A stretch of 64,000 nt of DNA from Forsythia viridissima (Eukaryota > Streptophyta > Magnoliopsida > Lamiales > Oleaceae), in NCBI GenBank assembly GCA_030279155.1, contig CM059039.1:18573036-18637035 (forward strand). The letters are read 5' to 3'. Positions within the stretch are counted from its first letter, which is position 1, and every line of letters begins with the position of its first letter. Below the pieces are notes generated by a model. The model was not told the DNA's origin. It did no database searches and worked only from the letters and a program-made list of their open reading frames with translations. The position numbers and the translations under genes were made by a program. Shown here piece by piece: positions 10,921 to 24,400 of this stretch.

Positions 10921-11847
10921 GTTTGATGAAAAAGACAAAAATACATATAGTTTTAATTTAAAAAATTTGTAATTGGATTCCTAACATTTGTAAAAAGTAA
11001 AAATGGATCCGATACTTTATTTTTTTTTATAAAAAATTAAAAAAAAAATTAACAAAATGATAATATACTAAATTATTTTGTATATTTTTTGAACTATTAT
11101 AAAATAACTAAAATTTAAACTCATAATTATTAACAAATGTGCTAATTAAAATTATTTTATTATTATTAAGTAATCATATTATTTAAAATTCAAAGTTTAA
11201 TTTTATCATTACAACATAAAAATAAAAATAACTTTGGCACAAATAAAAATTTTAATTATGCTCAAACTTGTGACAATTATTTTTCTTGTGATAAGCTTGT
11301 GACAAAGTTATTTTTAAGTTTGAGCATAATTGAAATTTTTATTAGTGAATTCTATTATACTTTTTTATTTTTTTTTAGTCTATTTAATTTATGAGCAAAA
11401 TTATCTAAAGAGATTATTTGTGCGAATTAAAAAAAAAAAAGTTTGAGGACGATAAGTATGAATAAAATTGAATGGAAACGAAATTATTATAAATTTGAAA
11501 AGATAATGACTATGAGTATTTGATATAATTTATAATGAGTTAATTTCATCAATAGTCATTAAAGTTTGTGCAAAATTTTAAAATGGTCTTTAAAGCATTT
11601 TTCTGATCTTATTAGTCATTGAAGTTGTTAACAATTTCAAAATCCATCACTCGATTACTAAAACAGTAAAACTATTGTATATTGTGTGCCGAGGTGAACT
11701 AAACATTATTCCTCCGTTAACTACATTTGTAGGACTAAAATTATGATTATTAGATAAAATTGTTAGAGTAATATTAGAGTCCTAATATATTAGAATATAT
11801 TAGAAGATTGTCATAATATAATAGAATATATTAGATAATTGTTTTAC

Positions 11848-14105
11848 GGCTTATTTGCACAAATGGTCCCTGACTTTTGCACTTACTGTGGGTTGAGGAC
11901 CAATCTTTTTATTTTTGGCAGTTTAGCCCATATTTCAAATGTTTTTGGCAGCAATGGTCCTTTTCAACATTTTCCATCCAAATGGCCGTCAAATTTCACG
12001 GTGGAAGTTTTTTTATTTAGAAAATGCTTATTTGCACAAATGGTCCCTGACTTTTATAAAGAAAAATTTGCAACAAAAGTCCCTAATATTTTAGAAAGTG
12101 TTGAAAAGTCCCATAACCTTCTAATCCTAACACATATGACCCTAAACTTTTTTGACAATTTTATCCCTAACTTAAATAAATTAAAAATAACTCACAAACC
12201 TTTTTAAAAATACAAATAAGTCCTAAATCTTTTTATTTTTTTACAAATTTACACTTAAAATAATAAAAAGTGTGTCATCAAGTCCCAAAACTTTTAATTT
12301 TATTCACCAAAATAATATTTAAAATGTGTTTGATTAAAATCAAATTTTTTAGTAAAAGTGATTGAAAAATTGTGGGACCATAAAATGTGTGGTTAAAATT
12401 AATTGTTGACTTTGACTTTAACTCTTTAACAAAATCAAAATTGAAAACAAACGGGCTCTTAGAGTCTCTACAGATTTTGTCCAGTGGTCTATTAATTAAC
12501 AAAAAAATTATACCCATGATTAAAATTTGACCAATTTAAAATTTTAATTTATTTTTCATATCAATTACTAGAGGTGGCAAAATGGGACAGCCCAGTGGGC
12601 CAGTCCAAATAGCCCGGTCTCTAGGCTGGGCTGGTTCAATAAAAAATTGATTAAATAAAAATTAGGTCAATTTAGTCCAATACAACTAGTCAACCAGGCT
12701 GGCCCGATAATTTTTTTTTTTTTGCCCAAGTCCCTACTCCACACTTCAAACACCCTACCCATCCCCTCTCCGTGAAATGTGGCTGCCAGGGGTAGGGTGT
12801 TTGAAGTGTGGGGTAGGGACTTGGGCAAAAAAAAAATTATCGGGCCAACCTGATTGGCTAGTTATACCGGACTAAATTGACCTAATTTTTATTGGATCAA
12901 CTTTTTATTGGACTAGCCCAGCCTAGAGAACGGGCTATCTGAGCTTACCCATTTTGCCACCTCTAGTAATTGATATGAAAAATAAATTAAAATTTTAAAT
13001 TGGTCAAATTTTGATCATGCGTATAATTTTTTTTGTTAATTAATAGACCACTGGACAAAATCTGTAGAGACTCTAAGAGCCTGTTTGTTTTCAATTTTGA
13101 TTTTGTTAAAAAGCTAAAGTCAAAGTCAACAATTAATTTTAACCACACATTTTATGGTCCCACAATTTTTCAATCACTTTTACTAAAAATTTGATTATAA
13201 TCAACCACATTTTAAATATTATTTTGGTGAATAAAATTATCGGGCCAGCCTGGTTGACTAGTTGTATTGGACTAAATTGACCTAATTTTTATTTAATCAA
13301 TTTTTTATTGGACCAGCCCGGTCCCAGCCCAGAGACCGGGCTATCTGGACTGACCCACTAGGTTGGCCCATTTTACCACCTCTAGTAATTGATATGAAAA
13401 ATAAATTAAAATTTTAAATTGGTCAAATTTTGATCATAGGTATAATTTTTTTGTTAATTAATAGACCACTGGACAAAATCTGTAGAGACTCTAAGAGCTC
13501 GTTTGTTTTCAATTTTGATTTTGTTAAAAAGTTAAAGTCAAAATCAACAATTAATTTTAACCACACATTTTATGGTCCCACAATTTTTCAATCACTTTTA
13601 CTAAAAAATTTAATTTTAATCAAACACATTTTAAATATTATTTTGGTGAATAAAATTAAAAGTTGTGGGACTTGATGACACACTTTTTATTATTTTAAGT
13701 GTAAATCTGTAAAAAAATAAAAAGATTTAGGACTAATTTGTATTTTTGAAAAGGTTTGTGAGTTATTTTTAATTTATTTAAGTTAGGGATAAAATTGTCA
13801 AAAAAATTTAGGGTCATATGTGTTAGGATTATAAGGTTATGGACTTTTCAACACTTTATAAAATATTAGGGACTTTTGCTGCAAATTTTTCTTTACAAAA
13901 GTCAGGGACCATTTGTGCAAATAAGCATTTTTTAAATAATAAAAACTTCCACCGTGAAATTTGACAGCCATTTGGATGGAAATTGTTGAAAAGGACCATT
14001 GCTGCCAAAAATATTTGAAATAGGGGCTAAACTACCAAAAATGAAAAGATATGTCTTCAACCCGCAGTAAGTGCAAAAGTCAGGGACCATTTGTGCAAAT
14101 AAGCC
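11848..14105. mobile_element. Mutator-like foldback element with nested palindrome
   Basis: Two arms of about 721 bases (11848-12568 and 13385-14105) are inverted copies of one another. The ends read GGCTTATTTGCACAAATGG and its complement. A 10-bp direct repeat ATTGTTTTAC (11838-11847 and 14106-14115) fits a Mutator-class target duplication. The terminal phrase recurs inside each arm near 12026 and 13927. The centre holds a second palindrome (12569-12965) and a tandem duplication of ~400 bases (12838-13237 against 13238-~13660). There is no transposase or other protein. Confidence 0.85.
12569..12965. repeat. Palindromic hAT-like MITE inside the foldback
   Basis: Begins TAGAGGTGGCAAAATGGG and ends with its complement. 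The two halves fold on each other around a loop near 12770-12785 (GTAGGGTGTTTGAAGTGTGG and its inverse flank it). The TAGAGGTGGCAAAATGGG terminus is typical of plant hAT-derived MITEs. A second, half copy lies at 13238-13384. Confidence 0.7.
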
Positions 14106-14117
14106 ATTGTTTTACTA

Positions 14118-14290
14118 AGCACGTGTTTGCAATGATAATTATTTCAACTTGTCAAACTAGTCAAACATACTTTTTATCTACACATTATATGGGACCCACA
14201 ACTTATAACTCATTTTTATCCACACATCCACTCATAACTTATTATATAAGCACTTAAAAAATAATTTCATCACTACTAAACATATCCTTA
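14118..14290. repeat. AT-rich MITE-like repeat
   Basis: The block (CATACTTTTTATCTACACAT, ACCCACAACTTATAACTCA, then TATATAAGCACTTAAAA) is matched by a diverged copy at ~30424-30570. The element class is uncertain. Confidence 0.5.
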
Positions 14291-14766
14291 ATATAAATTA
14301 AGGTTTGCCTTAATATATAAACTAATTGTATTTATTATTTTACTTATGTCATTTGTCTAATAATATTAGTTTTTCTTTCTCCCTCTTTGTTCTTCTATTT
14401 TTAATTTGATTTATATTATTGTTAGAACTCTATATTATTGTTAGAACTCTCACAAAAATTTTCAAGTTTATTTGTCAATAATCATTTAATCCACGGTAAA
14501 AGTAACAATATATGTGAATTTTTGACTTCTTGGTAATGAACGTTGCGCGTATTTAGTCCAACAAATTGTAATTGACAAATGAATACCACGTCAGAATATG
14601 TAGTAGTTTTAATCACCGATCGAAAAGAGATTTTCTCTACCAGGGACAAAAAAAAAATTAACATATATGTTACTACGTTTTCATCCTCTCAAACCAAAAT
14701 CCATATCTTTCTCTAAATTTCTCTATTTCTCCATATTCTTCAAAATCAAATACTCTTTGAACAAAA

Positions 14767-14785
14767 CTCTCTCTCTCTCTCTATC

Positions 14786-14825
<40 letters not shown>
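14767..14825. repeat. CT microsatellite upstream of the RHD3-like gene
   Basis: A (CT)n run with three or four CTATCT interruptions, ~610 bases upstream of the start codon. CT/GA arrays are common in plant promoters and leaders. The 14291-15433 stretch around it has no coding sequence and presumably holds the gene's promoter and 5' leader; I cannot place a TATA box with confidence. Confidence 0.7.
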
Positions 14826-15433
14826 ACAATTTACAACAAATTCTTCTCAATCCCAATCCATTAAAATCCTCGCAAAAAAAAGCAATATACAAATTCTATA
14901 TAGCATTAATACTAAACACTAGTTTACGTGGCAATCAATTCGGATTAATTGTTAGGTCATGTTAAATAGGACCAATATCTATATATGACACTGAATTTAT
15001 CAATTAGTGCTACTTAGCTGGCACTTAAATTAGTATTTCGCACTAATTCTCGTTAGTAATATTATTCTATTGAGTGATGTGCCGACGGTCAAATTATTAA
15101 TAAGCAAAATATTTGAAGGATCAAATTGAAGCAATAACAATACGTCAAATTAAAACTCAATTTGTAATCACGACTGACTTTTCTTCAATTTCGTGAAAAC
15201 AAAAAAAAAAAAAAAAAAAACAAAACGGTATAGTACTATAATTCTTTCCTTGTTGAGTATGTTCTACCACCTTCTCCCTCTCGTGAAGCAAGCACCTTAT
15301 TCCACCGCTATCAAATTCCTCTTACGAAAAATCTCCATCTCTATCGGTAGTATTTCTAATTTACTGAGGTTAAGTAATTACACTAAAAGTGAAAAGAATT
15401 TTTACTACATTTCTGTATCGAGGAGCGGAGGAG

Positions 15434-18400
15434 ATGGCGGAGGATTCTTGCGCGACGCAACTGATTGACGGTAACGGAGAATTCAATGCAGCGGAACTTC
15501 AGAAGTTCGTCAACACCGTTAAACTTCACCAGTGCGGCCTCTCTTACGCCGTCGTTGCTATCGTGGGTCCACAGAGCAGTGGTTTGTTTAATTATTTGAA
15601 TTTTACTTATCCGTTGTTGTATCTATTGCTGCATAAGTGCTACCCTATGACCCAACTTTTGATAAATTGACTGTTGTTAACTTTTATTAGTCCTGGCGCT
15701 GCAGTTGTTATTGTTGTTCATGTTGTATATATGATTTATTTCTTCTAATTTCTACTTAATTCATAGGGAAAAGCACTTTGCTGAATCATCTATTCAGTAC
15801 AAACTTCAGGGAGATGAATGCATTAAACGGAAGGTTAGTCTTTTCTGTCTCAATGTGTGTGTGTATAATTCATATAATGATTGGATTCTATTGAGTTTAA
15901 CATGTTATAATGATGCAAGGAATTACCTAATTATCCATGTTTTCTAAAATCATGCTGACTGTTGTATTTGATTAGGAGTCAAACGACCAAGGGCATATGG
16001 ATAGCCAAAGCTGTGGGCATCGAGCCATTTACGATCGTCATCGACTTGGAGGGTACTGATAGCCGGGAAAGGGGAGAGGTCGGTTTTGTATATGGAATTA
16101 AGAAAACATTTTGATTTGTGATGCTCTTATTAAGACCTAGGATGAGGGGTGTGTTCATCACAATATTTAATGCTAGTTTTGACGTTTGTAAATTTGACTA
16201 AAAATTCCTATTTTTATTGAATAAAGTGAGAATTCTCTTCTTTTATTTTATGACACAAAAAGAACCACTACATTATTATCATTATGAATAAATGAGGATG
16301 ATACAATTTTTAAAATTCTATCATTAAATAAAGGGGTTAACTTTGTGCCACATTTACACTAGTCAGTTAAGTGAAATATACACACACTTTGAGCTTCTAG
16401 TTTTGATCATACTCAGTATTCTTATTCTTGTATTTTGGCAACTTCAAAAGGATTATTCTATATTTGCATGTGGTCTTCCACCAAACAGGAGAATATGCTA
16501 AGAGTTAAGCAATTTTATCTTGGAGACGTATTATTGTTGGAGAAAATGGTGTTTATAGAAATATATAATTTATAAAATGAAATTTTAAGTAGTAAATTGA
16601 TTAATATAATTTAAAATATAAAAAGCTTAAGAAATATAATTGCCACAGGCCAGCTTGCTTAACTCTAATTTCTTGTATTTTATTTTTTGTTGAATTATGT
16701 TAATCATGTTGTTACTTAAATTTAATTGGTGTAAATTTAGTGCTATATAATTGCGATTTATCTTGTATTTGTGTTTGGAAATTTGATTTCAGGATGATGC
16801 AACATTTGAGAAACAAAGTGCATTATTTGCTCTGGCAGTTGCAGACATTGTCCTCATTAACATGTAAGTTTTGCAAATTTCTCCATGGTTCAGTACCTAA
16901 TAGTCTAATGCTTCTACCATTCCTCCTACCAAATGTATTTGACAAATAATCAGTGCCCTTGATTTAAACTAATCTAACCGTCTAGATGTATTAAACTTTT
17001 ATTGGGATGTGTTTGGATATAGATTTAAAAGGTTTTAATAGATTTAGACCGGTAGATTAGCATAAATCAAGGGTCGTGATTTTGTCAAATTCATTGGTAG
17101 GAGGAATGGTCCCCTCTATGTATACCTAATAGTCTAATGTTTCTATGTATACTTGAGCCAAGACGCATGCTGAAATATTTTGTATTGAACTTCGGAAATA
17201 TGTTGACATAATTCATTTGTCATATTCTAATTTCATTAGTCAGTCTCTTTGTCCCTCAAACTCTTGCATATCTTTTAATTTTGTGAATTTCAAGCTTTTT
17301 TATCAGTTATTCACAACCACAATCGGCTATTCCTATAATTTGTTGACAACAATCTGTTCATTTGCCAGAATATTGGTTTAGAAGTTGTATTTTGCTTTAT
17401 CTTGGTGCGGCGGTATATGAAGTTCAGTGTTAAACATGGCCAACGTTGAGCTGATTGCTTTCATTTCTGAAAGATTTTGGAGTGTTTTAGTCCATTCCAA
17501 TTTCTGAGGAGAACCCATTCATTAGCTTTCCATCTTTACTAAAAATCTTACATGGCTTCTGCTGACTTCTATAATTTATTGGCTTTTAATTTTGTTATCT
17601 GTTTGAGTATCGAAATGCCTGTCATTGGTTACAGATGGTGCCATGATATTGGTCGGGAGCAGGCTGCGAACAAGCCTCTTCTGAAAACCGTATTTCAGGT
17701 GCATATTCATATTCATATTTACTATTACCTGTAAACAAAATTGATTCTGTCTGCATGGTAATGCGTTTCATGCTTTCTTAGGTTATGATGCGTTTATTTA
17801 GTCCTCGCAAAACAACACTTCTCTTTGTCATACGTGACAAAACGAAGGTATGGTTGCTTTACATACTCTTGCAGGTGTCATTGCATATCTAGTCTTCTGC
17901 TTTTTATTAGCACAACTTTTTGTAGTTTACTAATCATTATTTATATGTTCCTGTAGACCCCATTTAAATTTTTGGAGCCTATTCTTAGAGAGGATACTCA
18001 GAAGGTAACTTGTGCTGCCATATTTGTTATGGAAATTATTATCCTATAGGTTTTAATTGGAGGCAACTATTGCAGATATGGGAAACAGTTCCTAAGCCCC
18101 AGGCATACAAGGACACTCCTCTCAGTGAATTTTTCCATGTAATAAAAATATCTCCATCATTTGATCATTCATTAAACTGGTCTTGATTATATGTTTATCT
18201 ATTTGTCTTATTTGGACCTGAAGGTGGAGGTTGTTGCCTTATCCAGTTTCGAGGAGAACGAAAAACAATTCAAAGTAGAGGTAAATCTGATTAAGCTGTA
18301 GAATCTGTATTTCCCACATGGGTGTGCTATAATATCATTGCATAAAATTACTGTCTTATGCGCGGCTCGATACAGGTTTTCCAACTTAGGCAGAAGTTTT

Positions 18401-21400
18401 TCCATTCTATATCTCCAGGAGGACTTGCTGGTGATAGAAGGGGTGTTGTCCCTGCTTCAGGATTTTCTTTCAGTGCAGAGCAGATATGGAAAATTATCAA
18501 AGAAAATAAGGACCTTGACCTTCCAGCTCACAAGGTCCCCTATTTCTCTTCATTTTGAAGGAGGAACGAATAACTTCTGCATCCTATAACTCGTGTAACT
18601 CTTGTTGTCATCAGGTCATGGTTGCCACTGTACGGTGTGAAGAGATTGCCAATGAGAAGTTCAATCGCTTGGCATCTGATAAAGTATTATTTCTTTATGT
18701 AATGAAATTATAAGTCATTTATTGTCCAATACTTAGCTCTTGATTTGGTATAGGAATGGATGGCTCTGGAGCAAGCTGTACAAAGTGGTGCTGTCCCTGG
18801 CTTTGGAAAAAGGATAAGCTCAATTTTGGAAAAATATCTGTCAGAGTAAGTATGACATGTTTAGAAATGTAACTTTTCACATATCTTCTTCAAGCAACTA
18901 GGCACCTGATTTTTGGCAAGATACGTTTTTGAATCAACTGTTTTGGAACTTATAAAATTGTTTCTACTAAGATGAACATATCTTTTTCTTTAAGCAGTGC
19001 AGAAATATGCATGTGTGCTTAGCAATCTGTGTGTGTTGTGCTTGTAATCTTACTCCAGTATGAACTAGCATAACAAGGTAACCATTTTCGGTTGACATTT
19101 TCTGGGCATTCATGTGATTCATATTAATCACCGATTGTAAGGGAAGTTTTCACCCCCACTCACACAAAAAGATCATATACGTATGTCTTCCAAAAAAAAA
19201 TCTCTCTCGTGAAATCTCTCCTTCTCATTTCTCTTCACCATTCTTCAAATTTCTCCACTCAACCTTGTTTCTCCTTGTTCCTCCTCATTATCCTTCAACG
19301 TGAGCAAGCTTCTACGGTCGGATTCCACTAGTAAGCGGTATGCTAGTCTAAAAAAGTGCAAACCTGCACTTCATAATTTTCACATCTTTCCCTGACTAGG
19401 GTCACCGGCTTCATTCGTTCACCTTTCCTCAGCTTCAAAATATTGGTTTCCTTGATGGTTCAAAGTTCTTATTGAACCAAAATTTTCTTGACAACACAGG
19501 GTCCCCACCCAAGTGCCCAACATCGTCATCTTTCAGATAATTGTCCCTCTTTCTTGCATATGGCCACAAACAAAAACCACCATACTCCTCCCCTTGCCAA
19601 GAGACCTCAAATAAGCTTACAAAACAAGAAATGCTTCAACCTTACCAACTGCATCCCCAATCCACATTTATCCGCACAAAAATTACTTTTCTCTCTCTCT
19701 CTAGTTGTTATTGGAGAAAGGCCTCTTTCTGTTCAAATTAGAGGTGGCCATTAACTAAATTTTGTTCTTTCACAGATATGACATGGAGTCTGTATACTTT
19801 GAAGAAGGTGTTAGAAATGCAAAGCGCGAGCATTTGGAATCGAAATCATTGCAGGTCTGGTAACTTTTACATTGAACCTTGCATTAATCTTATTGAAATC
19901 AACTGGATCCAAGTACATTTTCTGTTGTACAGAAGTGATGGACATACATTAAAATTGTTAAGGAAAGTCTAAGAATTAATGTGTAATGTTCAAACATTTA
20001 GCTAAATCAAGAGTGTAGCAATATGTTGATAATTTCTGGCTCCTGCTCTTTTGATTATGTATCTGCTACCTTTATTTGTTTGCATTTGAAAAGAAACAGA
20101 TGCTTCTTGAAACTCTGGTAGTATGAACTGATACAAATCTCTCGGGTAACCTGTATTTCTTATTGGCTTCTGGACTTCTCTCTTGTTCAACGTTCATGCA
20201 AGGGATTTCCAGAGACAACTCTAAATATTCTTATTTCTTTTTGATGCCCCTCTTTTTGGGATAAAGGAGAGAGTACTTTTTCCTCTTTTATTTTTTTTTC
20301 CCCTTTTCTCTTGCAGTTTTTTTGGGGGTGGGGTGTTGGTTAAGGATGTAGGTCTTCCATGAATAAGTGGGATATGTGCCATACATCTCCTATTTGAATA
20401 TCTTCTTGAATTAATGCCAACATTTTTCTTTTGAAATTAAGGGATTATCTTTAAATGATAGTATGTGCATATTGCAGTTGGTTCATCCTGTTTATATTTC
20501 CATGTTGGGCCATCTACGTTCTAGAGCACTTGAAAGTTTTAAGACTCGACTGGAACAATCTTTGGGCGGAGGAGAAGGATTTGCTGCATCTGTTCGTAGC
20601 TGCAGTCAGTCTTCTATGCTCGAGTTTGATCAGGGATCTTCAGGTACTGTACTCATTTGAAGTTTTCCTCTCCCCGCCTTCTATCAATTATGTATACATT
20701 TTCCTACAGCTCAGAAAAGTAAGTACTCTTGTTTATTATTGCTATTTCTATAAACACTTCCTCATATCTATTAGAAAATATTCACCCTCCTTCCTCCTTC
20801 CTAGTTGAGGAAGAGCGATTTTGTTCTGGAATTTGTTAACTCTTATTTCTTTCTTGAGGAGTGCTTATTTGAGCTCTTCCCTGCTTGAACCGTATCATTA
20901 GTTGCAATAGTCTCAGAATGATTGATTTGCTGAGTGCTAGTGAATGTCTCAATTAGTGTTTGTTTAGTTGTTCCATCACCGCATGCTTTAGTCTCCAATT
21001 TCAGATGCTGCTATACAGCAGGCTAGTTGGGATGCTTCTAAAGTACGTGAAAAACTTCGTCGTGATATTGAAGCTCATGCATCCCTTGTTCGAAGTGAGA
21101 AGTTGTCAGAACTGATAGCCAATTATAAGGTATGCATTCTTGGCTGATGGGAATTTTTTATTCTCTTTATTTGAAATAGCATTCTTTTCTGGTTCATATT
21201 ATTTCTATTTTTCTTTCCAAAAACAAAAAGTAGTGGCAATTGATATGACAATTACAGAAACTGTCTTCATTTACAGAAACAAATTTCTGCAGCACTCACA
21301 GAACCTGTGGAATCACTTTTTGAATCTGGTGGGAAAGACACGTGGGCTTCAATAAGAAGGCTCCTGAAACGTGAGAGTGATGTAGCTGTATCCGCCTTTT

Positions 21401-24400
21401 CTTCTGCTATTGCTGGTTTTGAATTGGACCAGGCAATATTTGAGGAAATGATCCGGAGTTTGAAGGAATATTCCAGAAGTGTAGTGGAGAGAAAAGCAAG
21501 AGAAGAAGCTGGTAAAGTCCTGGTGCGCATGAAGGATAGGTTGGTAAAAAATCTCATTTTGCAGTACATCTTTTCCCAACACGTACTGGCACTTTTAATT
21601 GCTTATAATTTGGGAACTTTTAGATTTGTTACTGTCTTCAACCACGACAAGGATTCACTTCCGAGGGTTTGGACGGGGAAAGAAGATATTAGAGCAATCA
21701 CAAACGAGGCCCGCTCTGAGGTAATTTATGAAGATGTGCACCTGAGTTAACGCTACTGGCTTAACCAAGTTATATTTTCTGAATTGAGCTACCATTCTTC
21801 TGCAGTCTTTGAAGCTTTTGTCCACAATGGCTGCCATACGACTGGATCAGAAAGCAAGCACGATAGAGAATGTACTTTTCTCTACTCTCATGGACAGGAC
21901 AGTTGCCATTCCTTCTCAGAATACAGGAATTGGAGTTTCTGGAGATCCTCTTGTTTCAAGAACTTGGGAAAAGGTCTCAATGAACATGCCTTCTATTTGT
22001 TTTTACTCAAGGCACGTGAATTAGTTTCTCACTAGCTGTGAATAAGTTTTAGGTCCCTCCAGAGAAGACGTTGATTACACCTGTGCAGTGCAAGTCCATA
22101 TGGAGACAGTTTATTGTGGAAACTGAGTATACAGTCACTCAAGCTATCTCTGCACAGGTAAACATTGAGATAGTGCTTTACTGAATGTATTTGTTACAAA
22201 ACCAACTCTGAGAAAACCAAAGATTAGCAACAAAAAGGAAATAACAAATGCTAAAGAATGCAGAAATGAAAATATAGAAACACGAAAGTGACTTCAACGC
22301 TTCAACTCAAGAACCATTCACAGCATATATTTCGTCGGATTCAGGACTTGCTTCTGTCAGGCATAACACATCCACTCTCAACCGAAAATATCATGCCAAC
22401 CCCTGGACCAAATCAGAGTCTCTCTAAGCCCTAGTTACTATTCACAAAGGATTATCACAAACCAAATCACCCCATAAACCAGATCAATCACTCAGAGAGT
22501 GATTATATTTTCAAAGCTTGATCAATGATCACCCAAGATCAAGGATCCCCAAAAGAAAACTCAGAATGAGATAAAGAACAGAAGAATTTCGTTAGAGAGA
22601 GAGTTCAATCCAAAGAGGTACAATACCAGGGAAGAAGGGATGTATTGCCTTTTTAATCTTAGTTTTCCAACCGTCTGCCAGAAAACCACAATGTATGCTG
22701 AGGATCATTCCACTTGTCTTCATCTGGTGAAAGCCAGCTTTCACTTAATCAAACTCGTGGTTGGATATGTTAAAGGCGTGTTTAACAACTAAATGTAAAC
22801 TTTGCACTACATTATCCCACAATCTCCACCTTGGGGCAAGTTTATGTCATCATCATCCTCATGCTGTGAATAGAAGTTCAGAGTATCATTAGCTGAATTC
22901 TTCTTCAGCTCCTTTCCTGCAAAGAAGACAATTAAGCTTCATCAATATTTAACAATTTCAAACAATTATTAAATTTACTTACTCGAAGAACTTTTGTTCC
23001 CATATCTGCAGGATTTTCAAGAGTAGAGATCTTTTCAAGTTTGATTTGTCCTTTAGAAAAGATATCTCTAACAAAACGAAATTTCACATCTATGTGTTTA
23101 GTTCGATCATAAAACACTAGATTCTTACTAAGATGAATAGCACTCTGGCTATTAGAGTATAACACAGCTTCATTGTTACCAAAACCAAATTCATTTAATA
23201 GACCATTTAACCAAACACCTTTTTTCAAAGCGCTGGTAGTTGTCATGTACTCAGCCTCAGTTGAAGACAAGGAAACAACCTTTTGAAGTTGTGATTTCCA
23301 GCTGCTGGTATCACAGATTGTGTAGTAGTAAGCAGAGGTGGATTTTCTATTATCAATGTCCCCAGCAAAGTCAGAGTCCACAAAACCTTTTAGAATAATG
23401 CCTTGCTTACATTTTCTAAACACTAGTCCTAATGAAGACGTCTCCTTAATGTATTTAAGGAGCCACTTCATAGCTTCCCAATGAACTTTACCTGGATTAG
23501 CCATAAATCTTCTCAAAACACTTATGGCATAGGTAAGATCAGGTCGAGTACACACCATTAGATACATTATAGACCCAACAGCACTAGCGTAAGGAACAGA
23601 GGACATCCTATCAGACTCTTCTTGAGACTTAGGACTTTGATTTGAAGATAATTTGAAATGATTTGCAAGAGGAATAGAGACAGACTTGGCTTCAGACATT
23701 GCAAATTTGTTTAAAATCTTAGAGACATATGATCTCTGATTTAGAAGCAGTTTGCAATCACTTCTATTTCTCACTATATCCATTCCAAGGATTCTCCTAA
23801 CAGGACCTAAGTACTTCATTTCAAATTCATCTTTAAGTTTGCACTTTATCTTCTCTATTTCACTTTTATCTTGACTTGCAATTAGTATATCATCTACATA
23901 TAAGATAAAATACAAGGAACTACTACCTCCTGAACCTCTACAGTAAAGGCAAACATCAAAGTTACTCTTTCTAAAATCTAGATTAATGATATAAGAGTCA
24001 AATCTCTTATACCATTACCTTGGGCCTGTTTAAAGCCATATAAAGACCTTTTCAGGAGACACACTATACCAGTTTTGATCCTTTTTTAGAAACCCTTTGG
24101 TTGATTCGTATAGATAGTTTCATCTAAATCTCTATTTAGGAAGGCAGTCTTAACATCTAACTGATCAATTTCCCAATCAAATTGAGGCGAGAGAGCTAAG
24201 ATAATTCTAATAGTGGTGTATTTTGCAACAGGAGAAAAGATTTCATTATAATCTATCTCTTCCTTTTGGGTAAACCCTTTTTCAACAAGCCTAGTCTTGT
24301 ACCTAATCTCTTTCTCATTTAACTCACCTCTTTTTATCTTAAAGATCCACTTACAGTCTACAATCCTTTTTCCTTTAAGCTTTTATACCAAGACTCAGGT

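Noticed and set aside
14667..14864. 65-codon open frame over the CT microsatellite
   Set aside because: It is a Ser-Leu run made by the (CT)n repeat.
19488..19754. Overlapping open frames in intron 12
   Set aside because: No domain or family wording, and they lie within an intron whose flanking exons join perfectly.
21307..21750. Open frame running through intron 16 and past exon 17 of the RHD3-like gene
   Set aside because: It is exon 16 reading through its GT donor at 21540. Splicing there keeps the conserved MKDRFVTVFNHD block in frame.
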